Below, one piece after another: positions 31,752 through 40,290 of a stretch of 64,000 nt of DNA. Both the position numbers and the translations under genes were made by a program. The DNA is from a bacterium (GTDB lineage Bacteria > Eisenbacteria > RBG-16-71-46 > CAIMUX01), in contig JAUIHP010000018.1 of the NCBI GenBank assembly GCA_030431975.1, positions 1 through 64,000 of the forward strand. The letters run 5' to 3'. The notes below the pieces were generated by a model. That model was not told where the DNA came from. It was given only the letters and a program-made list of their open reading frames with translations, and did not search any database. How positions within the stretch are numbered: the first letter of the stretch is position 1; every line of letters starts with the position of its first letter.

Positions 31752-33314
31752 TCATGAGGAAACGCCTTCCGCGGGGGAATCCGTTCCCCGGTACTGAATC
31801 GCCTCGGCCAGGTGCCCCGTCCGGATCTCCTCCACCCCTTCCAGGTCCGCAATGGTCCGCGCGACACGCAGACACCGATGAACGGCCCGGGCGGAGAGTC
31901 CCATCGACTCCACCGCGCGTTCGATCAGCGCTCGCTCCTGCCTCCCGACGGCGCACGCATCCGGCAACTGGGTGAGGTCGATCTCCGCGTTTGATCTCAC
32001 CTTCCATCCACGGGCGCGGCTTCGTTCGGTCTGTCGATCCCTTGCTTTTCGAACGCGAGCGGCCACCGTTTCCGAAGACTCGGCTTCTACACGAGGTCCG
32101 ACCGTTGCCGAGATCTCCTCGGCCCGAAGCTGCGGGACCAGAACATGGAGATCGATCCGGTCCATGAGCGGCCCGCCGACTCGGCCGCGATAGCGTTTGG
32201 TTTGGCCTTCGGTGCAACGACAGGGCCGATGGCTCCCGAGGAATCCACAGGGACAGGGATTCATGGCGGCCACGAGCATGAAGCGGCACGGAAAGCGCGC
32301 GGCGCGTCCTCCGCGGACGAGGCGAACCTCTCCTTCCTCGAGCGGTTGCCGAAGTAGATCGAGGACTCCGGAGCGAAACTCGGGCAGCTCGTCGAGGAAC
32401 AGCACCCCGCCGTGGGCCAGACTCACCTCACCGGGTCGCGGAGAGAATCCGCCGCCGATCAGTCCTGCGGCGGTCACCGTGTGATGGGGCGCGAGGAAGG
32501 GACGGGATTCGATCCGCGACGTGTTGCCCCGCAACCGTCCGGCCACGCTGTGAACGAGTGTGGCTTCCAAACGCTCGCCCTCGTCCATCGGCGGCAGGAT
32601 CGTTGCCAGCGCGCTGGCGAGAAGGGTCTTTCCCGTACCCGGTGGTCCGATCAGAAGGACGTTGTGCCCGCCCGCAGCCGCCACCTCCAAAGCCCGGCGC
32701 GCCGTGTGCTGCCCGGCGATGGAAGCGAAGTCCACTTTTTCGTCGGGCTCATACAGAGGCGCCGATGACTCATCTTCGTCTGACACCGGAGGAGGAATCG
32801 GTTCGCCGGAGATCCAACACTTGAGCGCCTCCAGACTCTGGATCGGCGAGATCGCAACTCCGGCCAGTCCCTCGACCTCTTTTCGATTGGCCGCGGGAAG
32901 CAGGAGTTCACCCGTTCCTCGTTCCTGCACGGCGAGCGCACATGCGAGAGCGCCGCGAATCGGCAAGACGCGTCCATCCAGAGAGAGTTCGCCGACGGCC
33001 ACGACGTTTCGGAGCCGTTCCGGCTCGATCACACCGTGGGCGGCGAGAATTCCGAGCGCAATCGGCAGGTCGAGTGCGCTTCCCTCCTTTCGAAGTTCGG
33101 CGGGCGCCAGGTTGACCACGGTCTTTCGCGGCGGCGTTGACATTCCGGAGGCCCGAAACGCACCGTCGATCCGTTCGCGGCTTTCACGTACCGCTGCATC
33201 CGGCAAACCGACGATCGTCGTGACGGGGTATCCATCGGAAACCGCCACCTGAACTTCGATCGATGTCGCATGCACTCCAAAAACGGTGAAGGTTTCGATC
33301 GCCGCGGCTCGCAA
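31752..33314 (-). CDS. comM: ComM/YifB-family AAA+ ATPase (Mg-chelatase-like)
   Basis: 520 residues. ComM is a hexameric helicase that promotes branch migration during integration of transformed DNA. N-terminal Lon-protease-like S5 fold (FTVFGVHATSIEVQVAVSDGYP ... IVGLPDAAVRESRERI), then AAA+ with Walker A LIGPPGTGKTLLAS, Walker B GGVLFLDELPEF, and the family-typical MNPCPCGFLG and RAVHRCLRVARTIADLEG. I choose TTG at 33314 because GGAGG/AGGAG lies about 10-12 nt upstream and the N-terminal domain begins there; the ATG at 33377 adds 21 residues unlike the family. Stands alone, divergent from the methyltransferase. Confidence 0.93.
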   Translation of the reverse strand: MRAAAIETFTVFGVHATSIEVQVAVSDGYPVTTIVGLPDAAVRESRERIDGAFRASGMSTPPRKTVVNLAPAELRKEGSALDLPIALGILAAHGVIEPERLRNVVAVGELSLDGRVLPIRGALACALAVQERGTGELLLPAANRKEVEGLAGVAISPIQSLEALKCWISGEPIPPPVSDEDESSAPLYEPDEKVDFASIAGQHTARRALEVAAAGGHNVLLIGPPGTGKTLLASALATILPPMDEGERLEATLVHSVAGRLRGNTSRIESRPFLAPHHTVTAAGLIGGGFSPRPGEVSLAHGGVLFLDELPEFRSGVLDLLRQPLEEGEVRLVRGGRAARFPCRFMLVAAMNPCPCGFLGSHRPCRCTEGQTKRYRGRVGGPLMDRIDLHVLVPQLRAEEISATVGPRVEAESSETVAARVRKARDRQTERSRARGWKVRSNAEIDLTQLPDACAVGRQERALIERAVESMGLSARAVHRCLRVARTIADLEGVEEIRTGHLAEAIQYRGTDSPAEGVSS

Positions 33315-33731
33315 GGTTGGTTCGCTCCTCCCTCTTTCTTGCAAAATGTAGCTTTCGCGCCGAGCCGCTGGACGCACTCCACTCCGGCGATGCCCTAGCG
33401 CGATCTATCGCGACGTTCTTCTGCAGTGACGACCCTCAGGAATCGATCGGGCAAGGAACACGAACGGGGAGAGACGCGGTCTCCCGGGGGTGTGGAAAAG
33501 TCCTGCCCCTCCCCGTCCGATCCTTGGCAGCTCCCGGGCGACGAACGCCCGACGCTGAACCTGTACGAAGCAGCTTTTGGGCCAAAGAACCCTGCCAACC
33601 GCGACGATCTTGAAGAAAGTGCGGAGGTCCCGCTCTCGGGTCGCGAGTCGTGCACCGTCAGACCATGCAGCGTCGGGCCGCGCGCCACGCATTGTCAGGC
33701 AGTGTTTCGTCTGAAGGAGTCCTCTCAAGCG
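33315..33731. other. Divergent promoter region of comM and methyltransferase
   Basis: About 417 bp. A perfect palindrome CGCGAT-CT-ATCGCG lies at 33399-33412, 85 bp before the comM start, and could bind a regulator. A reading frame continues upstream of the methyltransferase ATG to 33426, but its composition is unlike protein and the motifs begin later. Confidence 0.4.
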
Positions 33732-34490
33732 ATGGGCGTCAAGGACATCGACATCGGCGCGGACACGAATCCGACGCCGTCCCACCTTCTGGTCGATCAC
33801 CTCGTCAAGAAGCACGGCTTCCGCTCACCGGAGAGATGCCAGCGCTACTTCCAACGCATCCTCGGAGACGTTCGTCTCTACGACCGCGACGTGCTCGAGA
33901 TCACGGCCGGTCCGGGATGGGTCTCACTGTTCGCCGCGAGCCAAGGTGCGAACCACGTCTCCACGGTGGCTGCGACGGAACGGGACCAAATGCGACTGGG
34001 CAGCCTGGCCGCGGAGGCCGACCTTCTCGGTCTGCGGCGGGTCGAAGTGGCGACGCGGCCTTTCTCGACGGAGGACCTTGGCACGTCCGCCTTCGATGTC
34101 GTCGTACTGCGCGCTTCCGTCACCTGGCTGGATCCGGAGTCCTCCTGGACATTGGAGAACGACTCGTCCTCACGCACCCGCTACGAGGAGATTTGGCAAC
34201 GGATCTGGAAGGCCACCCGCCCCGGCGCACAAGTCGTCATCTTTGACGTTTCGCGGCGAAACCTGTGGCCGTCCCTGGGGCTTCGGAATCCGTTTGCGCG
34301 GGACACGGACTGGGAGCGGCATCCGCCGCCGTCCGTATGGACCGAGCTATTGATGGACACGGGGTTCGAACAACCCGAAGTCGAATGGATGGTCCCCGCT
34401 CCTCTTGAAACGATGAGCCGGGCACTCCCCGCGGGAATGGCTGCGCACGCGGTCCGGAGCCGCTACCGCCTGACCGTCCGCCGACCTTAG
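33732..34490 (+). CDS. Class I SAM-dependent methyltransferase-like protein
   Basis: 252 residues from ATG 33732 (AAGGAG at 33714-33719). The central region VLEITAGPGWVSLFAASQGANHVSTV resembles SAM motif I (E-x-x-x-G-x-G), followed by DVVVLRASVTWL in place of motif IV and GAQVVIFDVSRR. N-terminal HLLVDHLVKKHGFRSPERC may be a lid. Substrate unknown; a rather divergent member. Its last codons (RYRLTVR) are repeated just after the stop, see the 34455-34527 repeat. Confidence 0.75.
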   Translation: MGVKDIDIGADTNPTPSHLLVDHLVKKHGFRSPERCQRYFQRILGDVRLYDRDVLEITAGPGWVSLFAASQGANHVSTVAATERDQMRLGSLAAEADLLGLRRVEVATRPFSTEDLGTSAFDVVVLRASVTWLDPESSWTLENDSSSRTRYEEIWQRIWKATRPGAQVVIFDVSRRNLWPSLGLRNPFARDTDWERHPPPSVWTELLMDTGFEQPEVEWMVPAPLETMSRALPAGMAAHAVRSRYRLTVRRP

Positions 34491-34527
34491 CTCCCGGACT
34501 CGCTATCGCCTCACCGTCCGCGACGAC
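34455..34527 (+). repeat. Direct repeat of the methyltransferase 3' end
   Basis: The final methyltransferase codons for SRYRLTVR (34458-34481) recur at 34499-34522 as codons for TRYRLTVR, with third-position changes (TAC/TAT, CTG/CTC). The second copy is in another frame relative to the stop and lies in the 3' end of the convergent GT4 gene. Synonymous drift suggests a duplicated coding end, perhaps a remnant of a second copy. Confidence 0.6.
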
Positions 34528-35680
34528 GCGCAAGAGCCGCCTCGTACTGCTTCTCCAGCTGGTCGACGATCGCCGACAAGCCGTAGGTTCCTGCAACCGA
34601 TTCCCGGGCCGCACTCGCCATCTCCCGAGTTCTGTCCGGCTGCGTGACGAGGTCATGAATCCGGGCGGCCAAAGTTTCCGCATCGCCCGGCTCGACGAGA
34701 AAACCAGTCCGCCCCTCGTCGACGACTTCGGGAATCCCTCCGACATTACTGGCAACGGGCACGCCCCCCGTCGCCATCGCTTCCAGGAGCGACAACGGCA
34801 GCGCTTCGCGCAGGGAAGGCAGCACGAAGACGGACGCCCGTTGAAAGAAAGGAAGGACGTCGGCCTGGAGACCGGCGAACTCGACCGTGTCTGCGATTCC
34901 GAGAGACGCCACCTGCGCTTCCAATTCGGGACGCAGGACTCCGTCTCCGACCAGGGTCAGCCGAAGTCCATTCACGCCCTCACCTGGAGTCGAGTCGGAG
35001 CCCGGGCCTGTGCCCGGACCCGTGCCCGGAGCCGACCCTGGAGCGCCACCCACCCGATCTACGACGATCTTCCAGGCATCCAACAGCGTCTTGTGATTCT
35101 TCACATCCGTGAGGCTGGCCACACACACCACCTCACCCGCACCCCGCGGCGCCTGCGGAGGCGAGAAACGGTCCATGTCGATTCCGTTGGCAAGGAACAT
35201 CGACCGCGATTCCGGTACGGCGAGGCGCCCGCGCAGATAGTCCATCATTTCCTGGTTGAGCCCGATGACGAGATCGGCCCGGCGAAAGAGAGTGCGATCG
35301 ATGAAGGCGCGGTGAGCGGGCTGGCTCGTCACCATTCGGCCGGCGTGGACATGGCAAACCACGGCCATGTCGGGAAAAAAGTACCCCAGGGCCCGGGCCC
35401 AGGTGTTGGCGCCGAAGTTGTGCGCATGAAGCACGTCGGGCCGGATCCGGCGAAGGTGGCCGACCAGAAAGCTCAGGATCCTGGGATCGAGCCGGCTCTC
35501 CCGCACCAACGCGTCTACCTGGAGGTTGTCCGGCCGCGGCCGTTCGAACAGCGGCCCGTTGAGCCGGTTGGCGAGAACGTGGACGTCATGTCCCCGAGCG
35601 GCGAGCTGGCATCCCAGGGCGTAGCCGTAGGTCTCGGCTCCACCCAGAACGGTCTGCGTCACGAGTTGAACGATTTTCAT
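34511..35680 (-). CDS. Glycosyltransferase family 4 with a Pro/Gly repeat insertion
   Basis: 389 residues from ATG 35680 (MKIVQLVTQTVLGGAETYGYAL is a classic GT4 start; the frame extends to 35836 without similarity). C-terminal half: VASLTDVKNHKTLLDAWKIV ... VFVLPSLREALPLSLLEAMATGGVPVASNVGG. Between the donor-half strands lies a run of PG, TGPG and APG units (about 25 residues, DNA 34975-35045), a linker-like expansion built from 12-bp units. Function: transfer of a sugar from a nucleotide donor to a surface glycan. Confidence 0.92.
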   Translation of the reverse strand: MKIVQLVTQTVLGGAETYGYALGCQLAARGHDVHVLANRLNGPLFERPRPDNLQVDALVRESRLDPRILSFLVGHLRRIRPDVLHAHNFGANTWARALGYFFPDMAVVCHVHAGRMVTSQPAHRAFIDRTLFRRADLVIGLNQEMMDYLRGRLAVPESRSMFLANGIDMDRFSPPQAPRGAGEVVCVASLTDVKNHKTLLDAWKIVVDRVGGAPGSAPGTGPGTGPGSDSTPGEGVNGLRLTLVGDGVLRPELEAQVASLGIADTVEFAGLQADVLPFFQRASVFVLPSLREALPLSLLEAMATGGVPVASNVGGIPEVVDEGRTGFLVEPGDAETLAARIHDLVTQPDRTREMASAARESVAGTYGLSAIVDQLEKQYEAALARRRGR

Positions 35681-35882
35681 CCGGCAAAGATTACCCGTTT
35701 GCGGCACTCGCGTAACCGGACAAAGACAAGCCGAAAACCCACCGGATTTGCTCATCTCGAACTTCTCCAGAACCCATTTGCAGTCACCGATCTGTAACTT
35801 GAAGAGCGCGTCGATCTCGGCGCTGCAAGACGCCACAACCTCGCCTGGATTGCTTCATGAAGGTCGCCGCAATCTGACCTGC

Positions 35883-37658
35883 GTGAGTATTCCGGCCTGG
35901 ACAAACATCGTCGGGTACTCCGTGGAAGCATCCGCCACCAACGGCTGGAGATTGCTCCTGCTCGCCAACGAGGCGCAGGAAGAGACTCAACGTCGGATTG
36001 AAGAGGTCCTGGGGAACCGCCATCACCTCATTCGCGTCGTTGCGCCCGAACTCGCCCAGCTTTCGACTCAGTATGATGCGGCTCTTCTCATCGTCGATGA
36101 ACCGTCTCGACTGGGTGGCGACGTCCAGCAGCGACGGATGACGGTGGCTCCGCATCTCCCCTTGATCGCGCTCGTTCCCGAAGGCTTTGAACACTTCGCT
36201 CCGGTGCTTCTGGAAAAAGGCGCGCAGGAAGTTCTCACCTTCGGTCAGCTGGACGGCCTCTATCCGGCCATTCGAAAATCCATCGAACGTTTTCGGCGCG
36301 TCGCGCGCCTGGAGTTCGAAGTCTCCCACGATGAGTTGACCGGACTTCCGCGTCGACGCCTCTTCCTCGATGAAGTCGCACGTGAGATGGAGCGGTCCAA
36401 AATCGACCGGTCCCACAAGTTCGGCGTCCTCGTTCTCAACCTCGATCGTTTCAAGCTGATCAACGACGGACTGGGACCGAGCTATGGTGACCAGCTCCTG
36501 GTCGCTCTTGCGCAACGAATGCAACGTTGCCTTCAGGGCGGAGACATGGTTTCCCGTCTGGGAGGCGGTGAGTTCGCGATCCTCCTGCGAAATCTGAACG
36601 GCGACAAGCACGCTCCGTTCGTCTGTCAATCATTGCAGAGAGAAACAGCGCAGCCTTTCCACTTCGGTCGCAACGAAGTCTTCACGACGGCAAGCATCGG
36701 GCTCACGACCCATGACCCGAAGATCCACAGACCGGAAGAGATGCTTCGACAGGCCGGCATCGCGCTGCATCACGCCAAGTCCGAGGGCTCTGGTCGCTAC
36801 TGTTCCTATGAGCCGAGCATGCACGACTCGGCGGAACTGCGGTTTCGACGTGAGATGGAACTGCGGCAGTCGATCGGTCAGGGCGACTTCATGCTGTACT
36901 ACCAGCCGATCGTCGACCTTAGCACGGGGACGCTACAGGGATTCGAAGGCCTGCTGCGTTGGCAGCACCCCACCGAGGGGTTGGTTCCACCGGATCAGTT
37001 CATTCCGATCGCCGAAGAGACGGGGCTCATCGTCCCCATCGAACGATGGGTCATGAGGCGAGGCTGCGAGCAGTTGCGGACCTGGCGGGAAACCAATCCC
37101 GGCGACTCACCGCTGCATCTTCACCTCAACCTGTCCGGCAAGCACCTGGGTCGTCCGGAACTGGCGAGCGAACTGAGTTCCATCATTCGTGAACAGAAAC
37201 TGGATCCCAGTTGGCTTTCGATCGAGATCACCGAGAGTGCGCTCGTCGAGAACAAGAAGGCGGCCATCGACCTTCTCGGTCGGCTTCGCGAGATCGGATG
37301 CACTCTCTCGATCGACGACTTCGGAACCGGCTACTCGTCGCTGGCCTGTCTTCAGAGCTATCCGCTCGACACACTCAAGGTCGACCGCGCGTTCATACGC
37401 GAGCTGCGGTCCGATGCCGACAGCCACCACATCGTCCGGGCCATTCTCGAACTGGCCCACGGATTCCGTCTGGATGTCGTCGCCGAGGGTATCGAGACCG
37501 TAGAGCAGCTTGCCATCCTGGAGCGCATGGGTTGCGATCGCGGGCAGGGTTACCTCATCTCTCCGCCACTGCCACCGGAAGCCGCAACGCGGTGGGTGCA
37601 GGAAGCGCGAGACGGAACGCACTGGGAAACGCTGGTCGAACGACACAAAGCTGCGTAG
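35883..37658 (+). CDS. c-di-GMP signalling protein: receiver-like, degenerate GGDEF (GGGEF), EAL domain
   Basis: 591 residues from GTG 35883. A receiver-like N-terminal domain (WRLLLLANEAQEETQRRIE ... LPLIALVPEGFE) leads into GGDEF (DELTGLPRRRLFLDEV) whose signature is RLGGGEFAIL, so the third residue D is G and cyclase activity is doubtful. The EAL domain keeps the metal and catalytic residues: EGLLRW (EGL in place of EAL), NLSGKHL, IEITES, DDFGTGYSSL, LKVDRAFI, AEGIET and QGYLISPPL, so it should hydrolyse c-di-GMP, with GGGEF perhaps a GTP sensor. An ATG at 35748 gives 45 more residues of no known similarity; neither start has a clear SD. Confidence 0.9.
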   Translation: MSIPAWTNIVGYSVEASATNGWRLLLLANEAQEETQRRIEEVLGNRHHLIRVVAPELAQLSTQYDAALLIVDEPSRLGGDVQQRRMTVAPHLPLIALVPEGFEHFAPVLLEKGAQEVLTFGQLDGLYPAIRKSIERFRRVARLEFEVSHDELTGLPRRRLFLDEVAREMERSKIDRSHKFGVLVLNLDRFKLINDGLGPSYGDQLLVALAQRMQRCLQGGDMVSRLGGGEFAILLRNLNGDKHAPFVCQSLQRETAQPFHFGRNEVFTTASIGLTTHDPKIHRPEEMLRQAGIALHHAKSEGSGRYCSYEPSMHDSAELRFRREMELRQSIGQGDFMLYYQPIVDLSTGTLQGFEGLLRWQHPTEGLVPPDQFIPIAEETGLIVPIERWVMRRGCEQLRTWRETNPGDSPLHLHLNLSGKHLGRPELASELSSIIREQKLDPSWLSIEITESALVENKKAAIDLLGRLREIGCTLSIDDFGTGYSSLACLQSYPLDTLKVDRAFIRELRSDADSHHIVRAILELAHGFRLDVVAEGIETVEQLAILERMGCDRGQGYLISPPLPPEAATRWVQEARDGTHWETLVERHKAA

Positions 37659-37663
37659 TTCGC

Positions 37664-38884
37664 TCAGCCGGCGACGACTTTGACCGTCTGGCCGATCTCC
37701 TGCAGAGCCGAACGCAACCGGTCGTAGTCCGGATCGCGCAGTCGGAACCACGTGTTGACGTGCCAGCCTTTCTCCAACGGTAGCGTGGCCGAACCAACGG
37801 TGGGCACTTCGTACTCGTAGATCATGTCGCCGAACTTCGAGCGGATGTCATCCAGTCCGTGGTAGGCGCGAACGCGACCATCCTGACTCGGTCGAATCTG
37901 GATCGCGCCGGTGGCGTAGCGACGAGACAGCTTCGTTTCGACAGGGCGACCAATGATTCCCCGAGACCAGTTCAGATAGATGTCGGATTCGTTGGCGACG
38001 CGGTAGAGGTCCCAGATCATCTCCCCGGCCGGGCGGGCGCCGATCTCGGAGAACCGAAGACCGCGGTTGCCGAAGAACCACTCCATGTGAGTCGCCGACG
38101 TTCCAAGGTCGAGCAGCTTGTTGACCCGCGCCCCAAGCTCGCGAAGCTCTTTGTAGCCGGTAGCGTCGATCCGGTTGGTGTGTGCGATGATCGGTGACAC
38201 TTCCCGACTTTCCAAAGCCGCAAGACAACCGGGGTAGTAGTGGGAGATGAAGTCCTGCGCGACCTCGCCGTTCACCGTCAGCGTGTCGTAGAACCCCTCA
38301 TGCCCATCGATGAACTCCTCCAGCAGAACCGAGTCGGCTTTGCGCGACTTCATCGTCTCCAGAAGAGTCTCCAACTCAGCCTTGGACTCGACACGAGTCG
38401 TCCCCAGGGAACCAAAGCCGGCCCGAGGCTTGACGATGATCGGGTAGCCCAAACGCTCGGCGAAGCTGCGAACGTCGGCTTCATTCTTGGGGACCTGCGA
38501 CTCCGCGCAGGGCACGCCCTTCGACCGAAGGAAGTCCTTCATGGCCGACTTGTCACGACAGAGCTCCGCGCTCCGGACCGACACTCCGGGGATGCCGAGG
38601 CCCTCGCGTAGCTGGGCGGCGGGCGTGACCATGGGTTCGTCGATCGTCTCGACACGGTCCACAGGATGCGCCCGGTCGATCTTGCGCGCGGCCGCCAACA
38701 TCTCCAACGGATCGAGAACGTTTCTCACCTGCACGTAGGCATCGAGGTATGGGCGAACCTCACGGGAGAGACGCTCCCGCGGATTGAACCCGATCGAGGT
38801 AACGGTGCAGCCGAGGTCTTTCAGCGCCCGCAGGAACTGATGGTTGTACCGGTGCGTGTCCGGAGCGAGGAATAGAATGTGCAT
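37664..38884 (-). CDS. ATP-grasp ligase (carbamoyl-phosphate-synthetase-like fold)
   Basis: 406 residues. N-terminal Rossmann-like MHILFLAPDTHRYNHQFLRALKDLG; ATP-grasp core with AERLGYPIIVKPRAGFGSLGTTRV (phosphate loop and Lys), LLEEFIDGHEGFYDTLTV and HMEWFFGNRGLRFSEIGARPAGEM (metal Glu/Asn region). Such enzymes form an amide bond between a carboxylate, activated as acyl phosphate, and an amine; which ones is unknown. First of a cluster with a GT4, an adenylating enzyme and a second ATP-grasp protein. Converges with the EAL gene 5 bp away. Confidence 0.9.
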   Translation of the reverse strand: MHILFLAPDTHRYNHQFLRALKDLGCTVTSIGFNPRERLSREVRPYLDAYVQVRNVLDPLEMLAAARKIDRAHPVDRVETIDEPMVTPAAQLREGLGIPGVSVRSAELCRDKSAMKDFLRSKGVPCAESQVPKNEADVRSFAERLGYPIIVKPRAGFGSLGTTRVESKAELETLLETMKSRKADSVLLEEFIDGHEGFYDTLTVNGEVAQDFISHYYPGCLAALESREVSPIIAHTNRIDATGYKELRELGARVNKLLDLGTSATHMEWFFGNRGLRFSEIGARPAGEMIWDLYRVANESDIYLNWSRGIIGRPVETKLSRRYATGAIQIRPSQDGRVRAYHGLDDIRSKFGDMIYEYEVPTVGSATLPLEKGWHVNTWFRLRDPDYDRLRSALQEIGQTVKVVAG

Positions 38885-39027
38885 CCCGGCACTTTAGCCT
38901 AGTCCCGGCGTCAAAGGCCAGATTCTGCAAGACGGCCGGCCGCCGCTTGGACCGCGCCCAGCTCTGTTGGGCGTCTGGCTTCGGACCTTCCAAGAGCCGG
39001 GACCGTCGACAGGGCGTCTAGGAGGCG

Positions 39028-40290
39028 CTACGCCTTCGGCGGCCACTCCGGGACATCCTGCGCGGAGGTTCGGTAAATCTGGTGGATCCGGTCCATGCAC
39101 TGACGACGCCCGTACCGGGCCTGCACCAGCTTGGCTGCGTTCTGCCCCATGACCGCCCGCTCTGCCGGGCGAGACGCCAGGGACTGGATCGCGTCAGCCA
39201 GCGCCGAGGGATCCGCGGGGGGAAAGAGGAGGCCGTTGACTTCGTGCTCGACGGCCTCGGGAATGCCGACCGCATCCGAACCCACCACCGGAACTCCGCT
39301 CGCCATCGCTTCCAGCACGACGTTGGGGAGACCGTCCCGGCCTCCCGTCTTCGCGACGACCGACGGAGCCAGGTAGATATCCGCACGTTCGTACTCGGGC
39401 GGCAGGTTGGATTGTTCCTGGTATCCGAGAAGCGTGATGGAGTCGCCGAGTCCGTTCGCTTCGATCGTGCTCACGATCTGCTCGCGCATCGGCCCCTCGC
39501 CCACGATCCGGTAGGAGAATGGAATGCCCCGCTCTTTGAGCAGAACGCACGCATCGATCGCGTAGTGAAACCCTTTCGCTTCGGTCAGGCGGCCGACGGA
39601 AAGCATGTGGATACGGGTCTCGCCCTGAGTCCCACCGTTGGACTTGGGCTGGAACCGTTCGAGGTCGACGCCGTGCGGGTGGTAGTGAACCTTCTTCATG
39701 GTCTCGGGAGAAAACATCTTCCCGAAGTAAACGATGTTGGCCTGGTTGCAGGTCAGGACGAAGTCCGCCCCCTCGATGACGGTGCGCAAAGCGGCGTCCG
39801 TCTGGTGTGCTTTGTGATAGATGTCTGCCCCCGCGTGGGCCCAGGTCACGAAGGGAATTCCCGTGTAGCCGGAGATCCACCAGGAGGCGCGCGCCGGCAA
39901 GCTCGCCCAGAAAGCCATCAGACGATCGACGTCCTGTCCGGCCAGCTGCGTTGCGAAGTAGCAGCACTTCGGAAAGATGCCCAGCGTCTTGATCAGGATC
40001 TTGGGAGAGCTGGCGGTGTCGGCGATCGCTCGCGTCAAACTGGAAAAGAACCACCCCGGCTTCGTCACCATCGCCTTGAGCATTCCGCCGATGACCGGTA
40101 GCGAGACGTACGGCGCGCTGCGAACGCGGAAGCGGCTCTTCAGCTGCCGAGCTCCTTCGGCGTCGGTCAAGGTAGCCCGAAGACAAAGAAGCTCGACGTC
40201 GATTCCCCGGTCCGCCATTTCATTGACTTCAGCCAGCCCGAAGGTTCCGGACTGATGGGGAATGTCGGTGAAAACATAAACCTGTTTCAG
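39028..40290 (-). CDS. Glycosyltransferase family 4, apparently started at CTG overlapping the upstream stop
   Basis: 420 residues. GT4 motifs: KQVYVFTDIPHQSGTFGLAEV (N-terminal strand), HMLSVGRLTEAKGFHYAIDACVLL and PSVVAKTGGRDGLPNVVLEAMASGVPVVGSDAVGIPE (donor site). The first recognisable strand is encoded from 40290, where CTG sits in CTGA overlapping the CapK stop; GAGGAG lies 8 nt upstream. No ATG, GTG or TTG fits nearer the fold start; the next in-frame ATG would delete the first beta-alpha unit. An upstream frame to 40677 overlaps the CapK gene and reads as non-protein. Co-transcribed with CapK. Confidence 0.85.
   Translation of the reverse strand: MKQVYVFTDIPHQSGTFGLAEVNEMADRGIDVELLCLRATLTDAEGARQLKSRFRVRSAPYVSLPVIGGMLKAMVTKPGWFFSSLTRAIADTASSPKILIKTLGIFPKCCYFATQLAGQDVDRLMAFWASLPARASWWISGYTGIPFVTWAHAGADIYHKAHQTDAALRTVIEGADFVLTCNQANIVYFGKMFSPETMKKVHYHPHGVDLERFQPKSNGGTQGETRIHMLSVGRLTEAKGFHYAIDACVLLKERGIPFSYRIVGEGPMREQIVSTIEANGLGDSITLLGYQEQSNLPPEYERADIYLAPSVVAKTGGRDGLPNVVLEAMASGVPVVGSDAVGIPEAVEHEVNGLLFPPADPSALADAIQSLASRPAERAVMGQNAAKLVQARYGRRQCMDRIHQIYRTSAQDVPEWPPKA

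Noticed and set aside
33426-33731. Longer N-terminus of the methyltransferase from 33426
   Set aside because: The extra 102 residues are unstructured in composition, and AAGGAG precedes the ATG at 33732.
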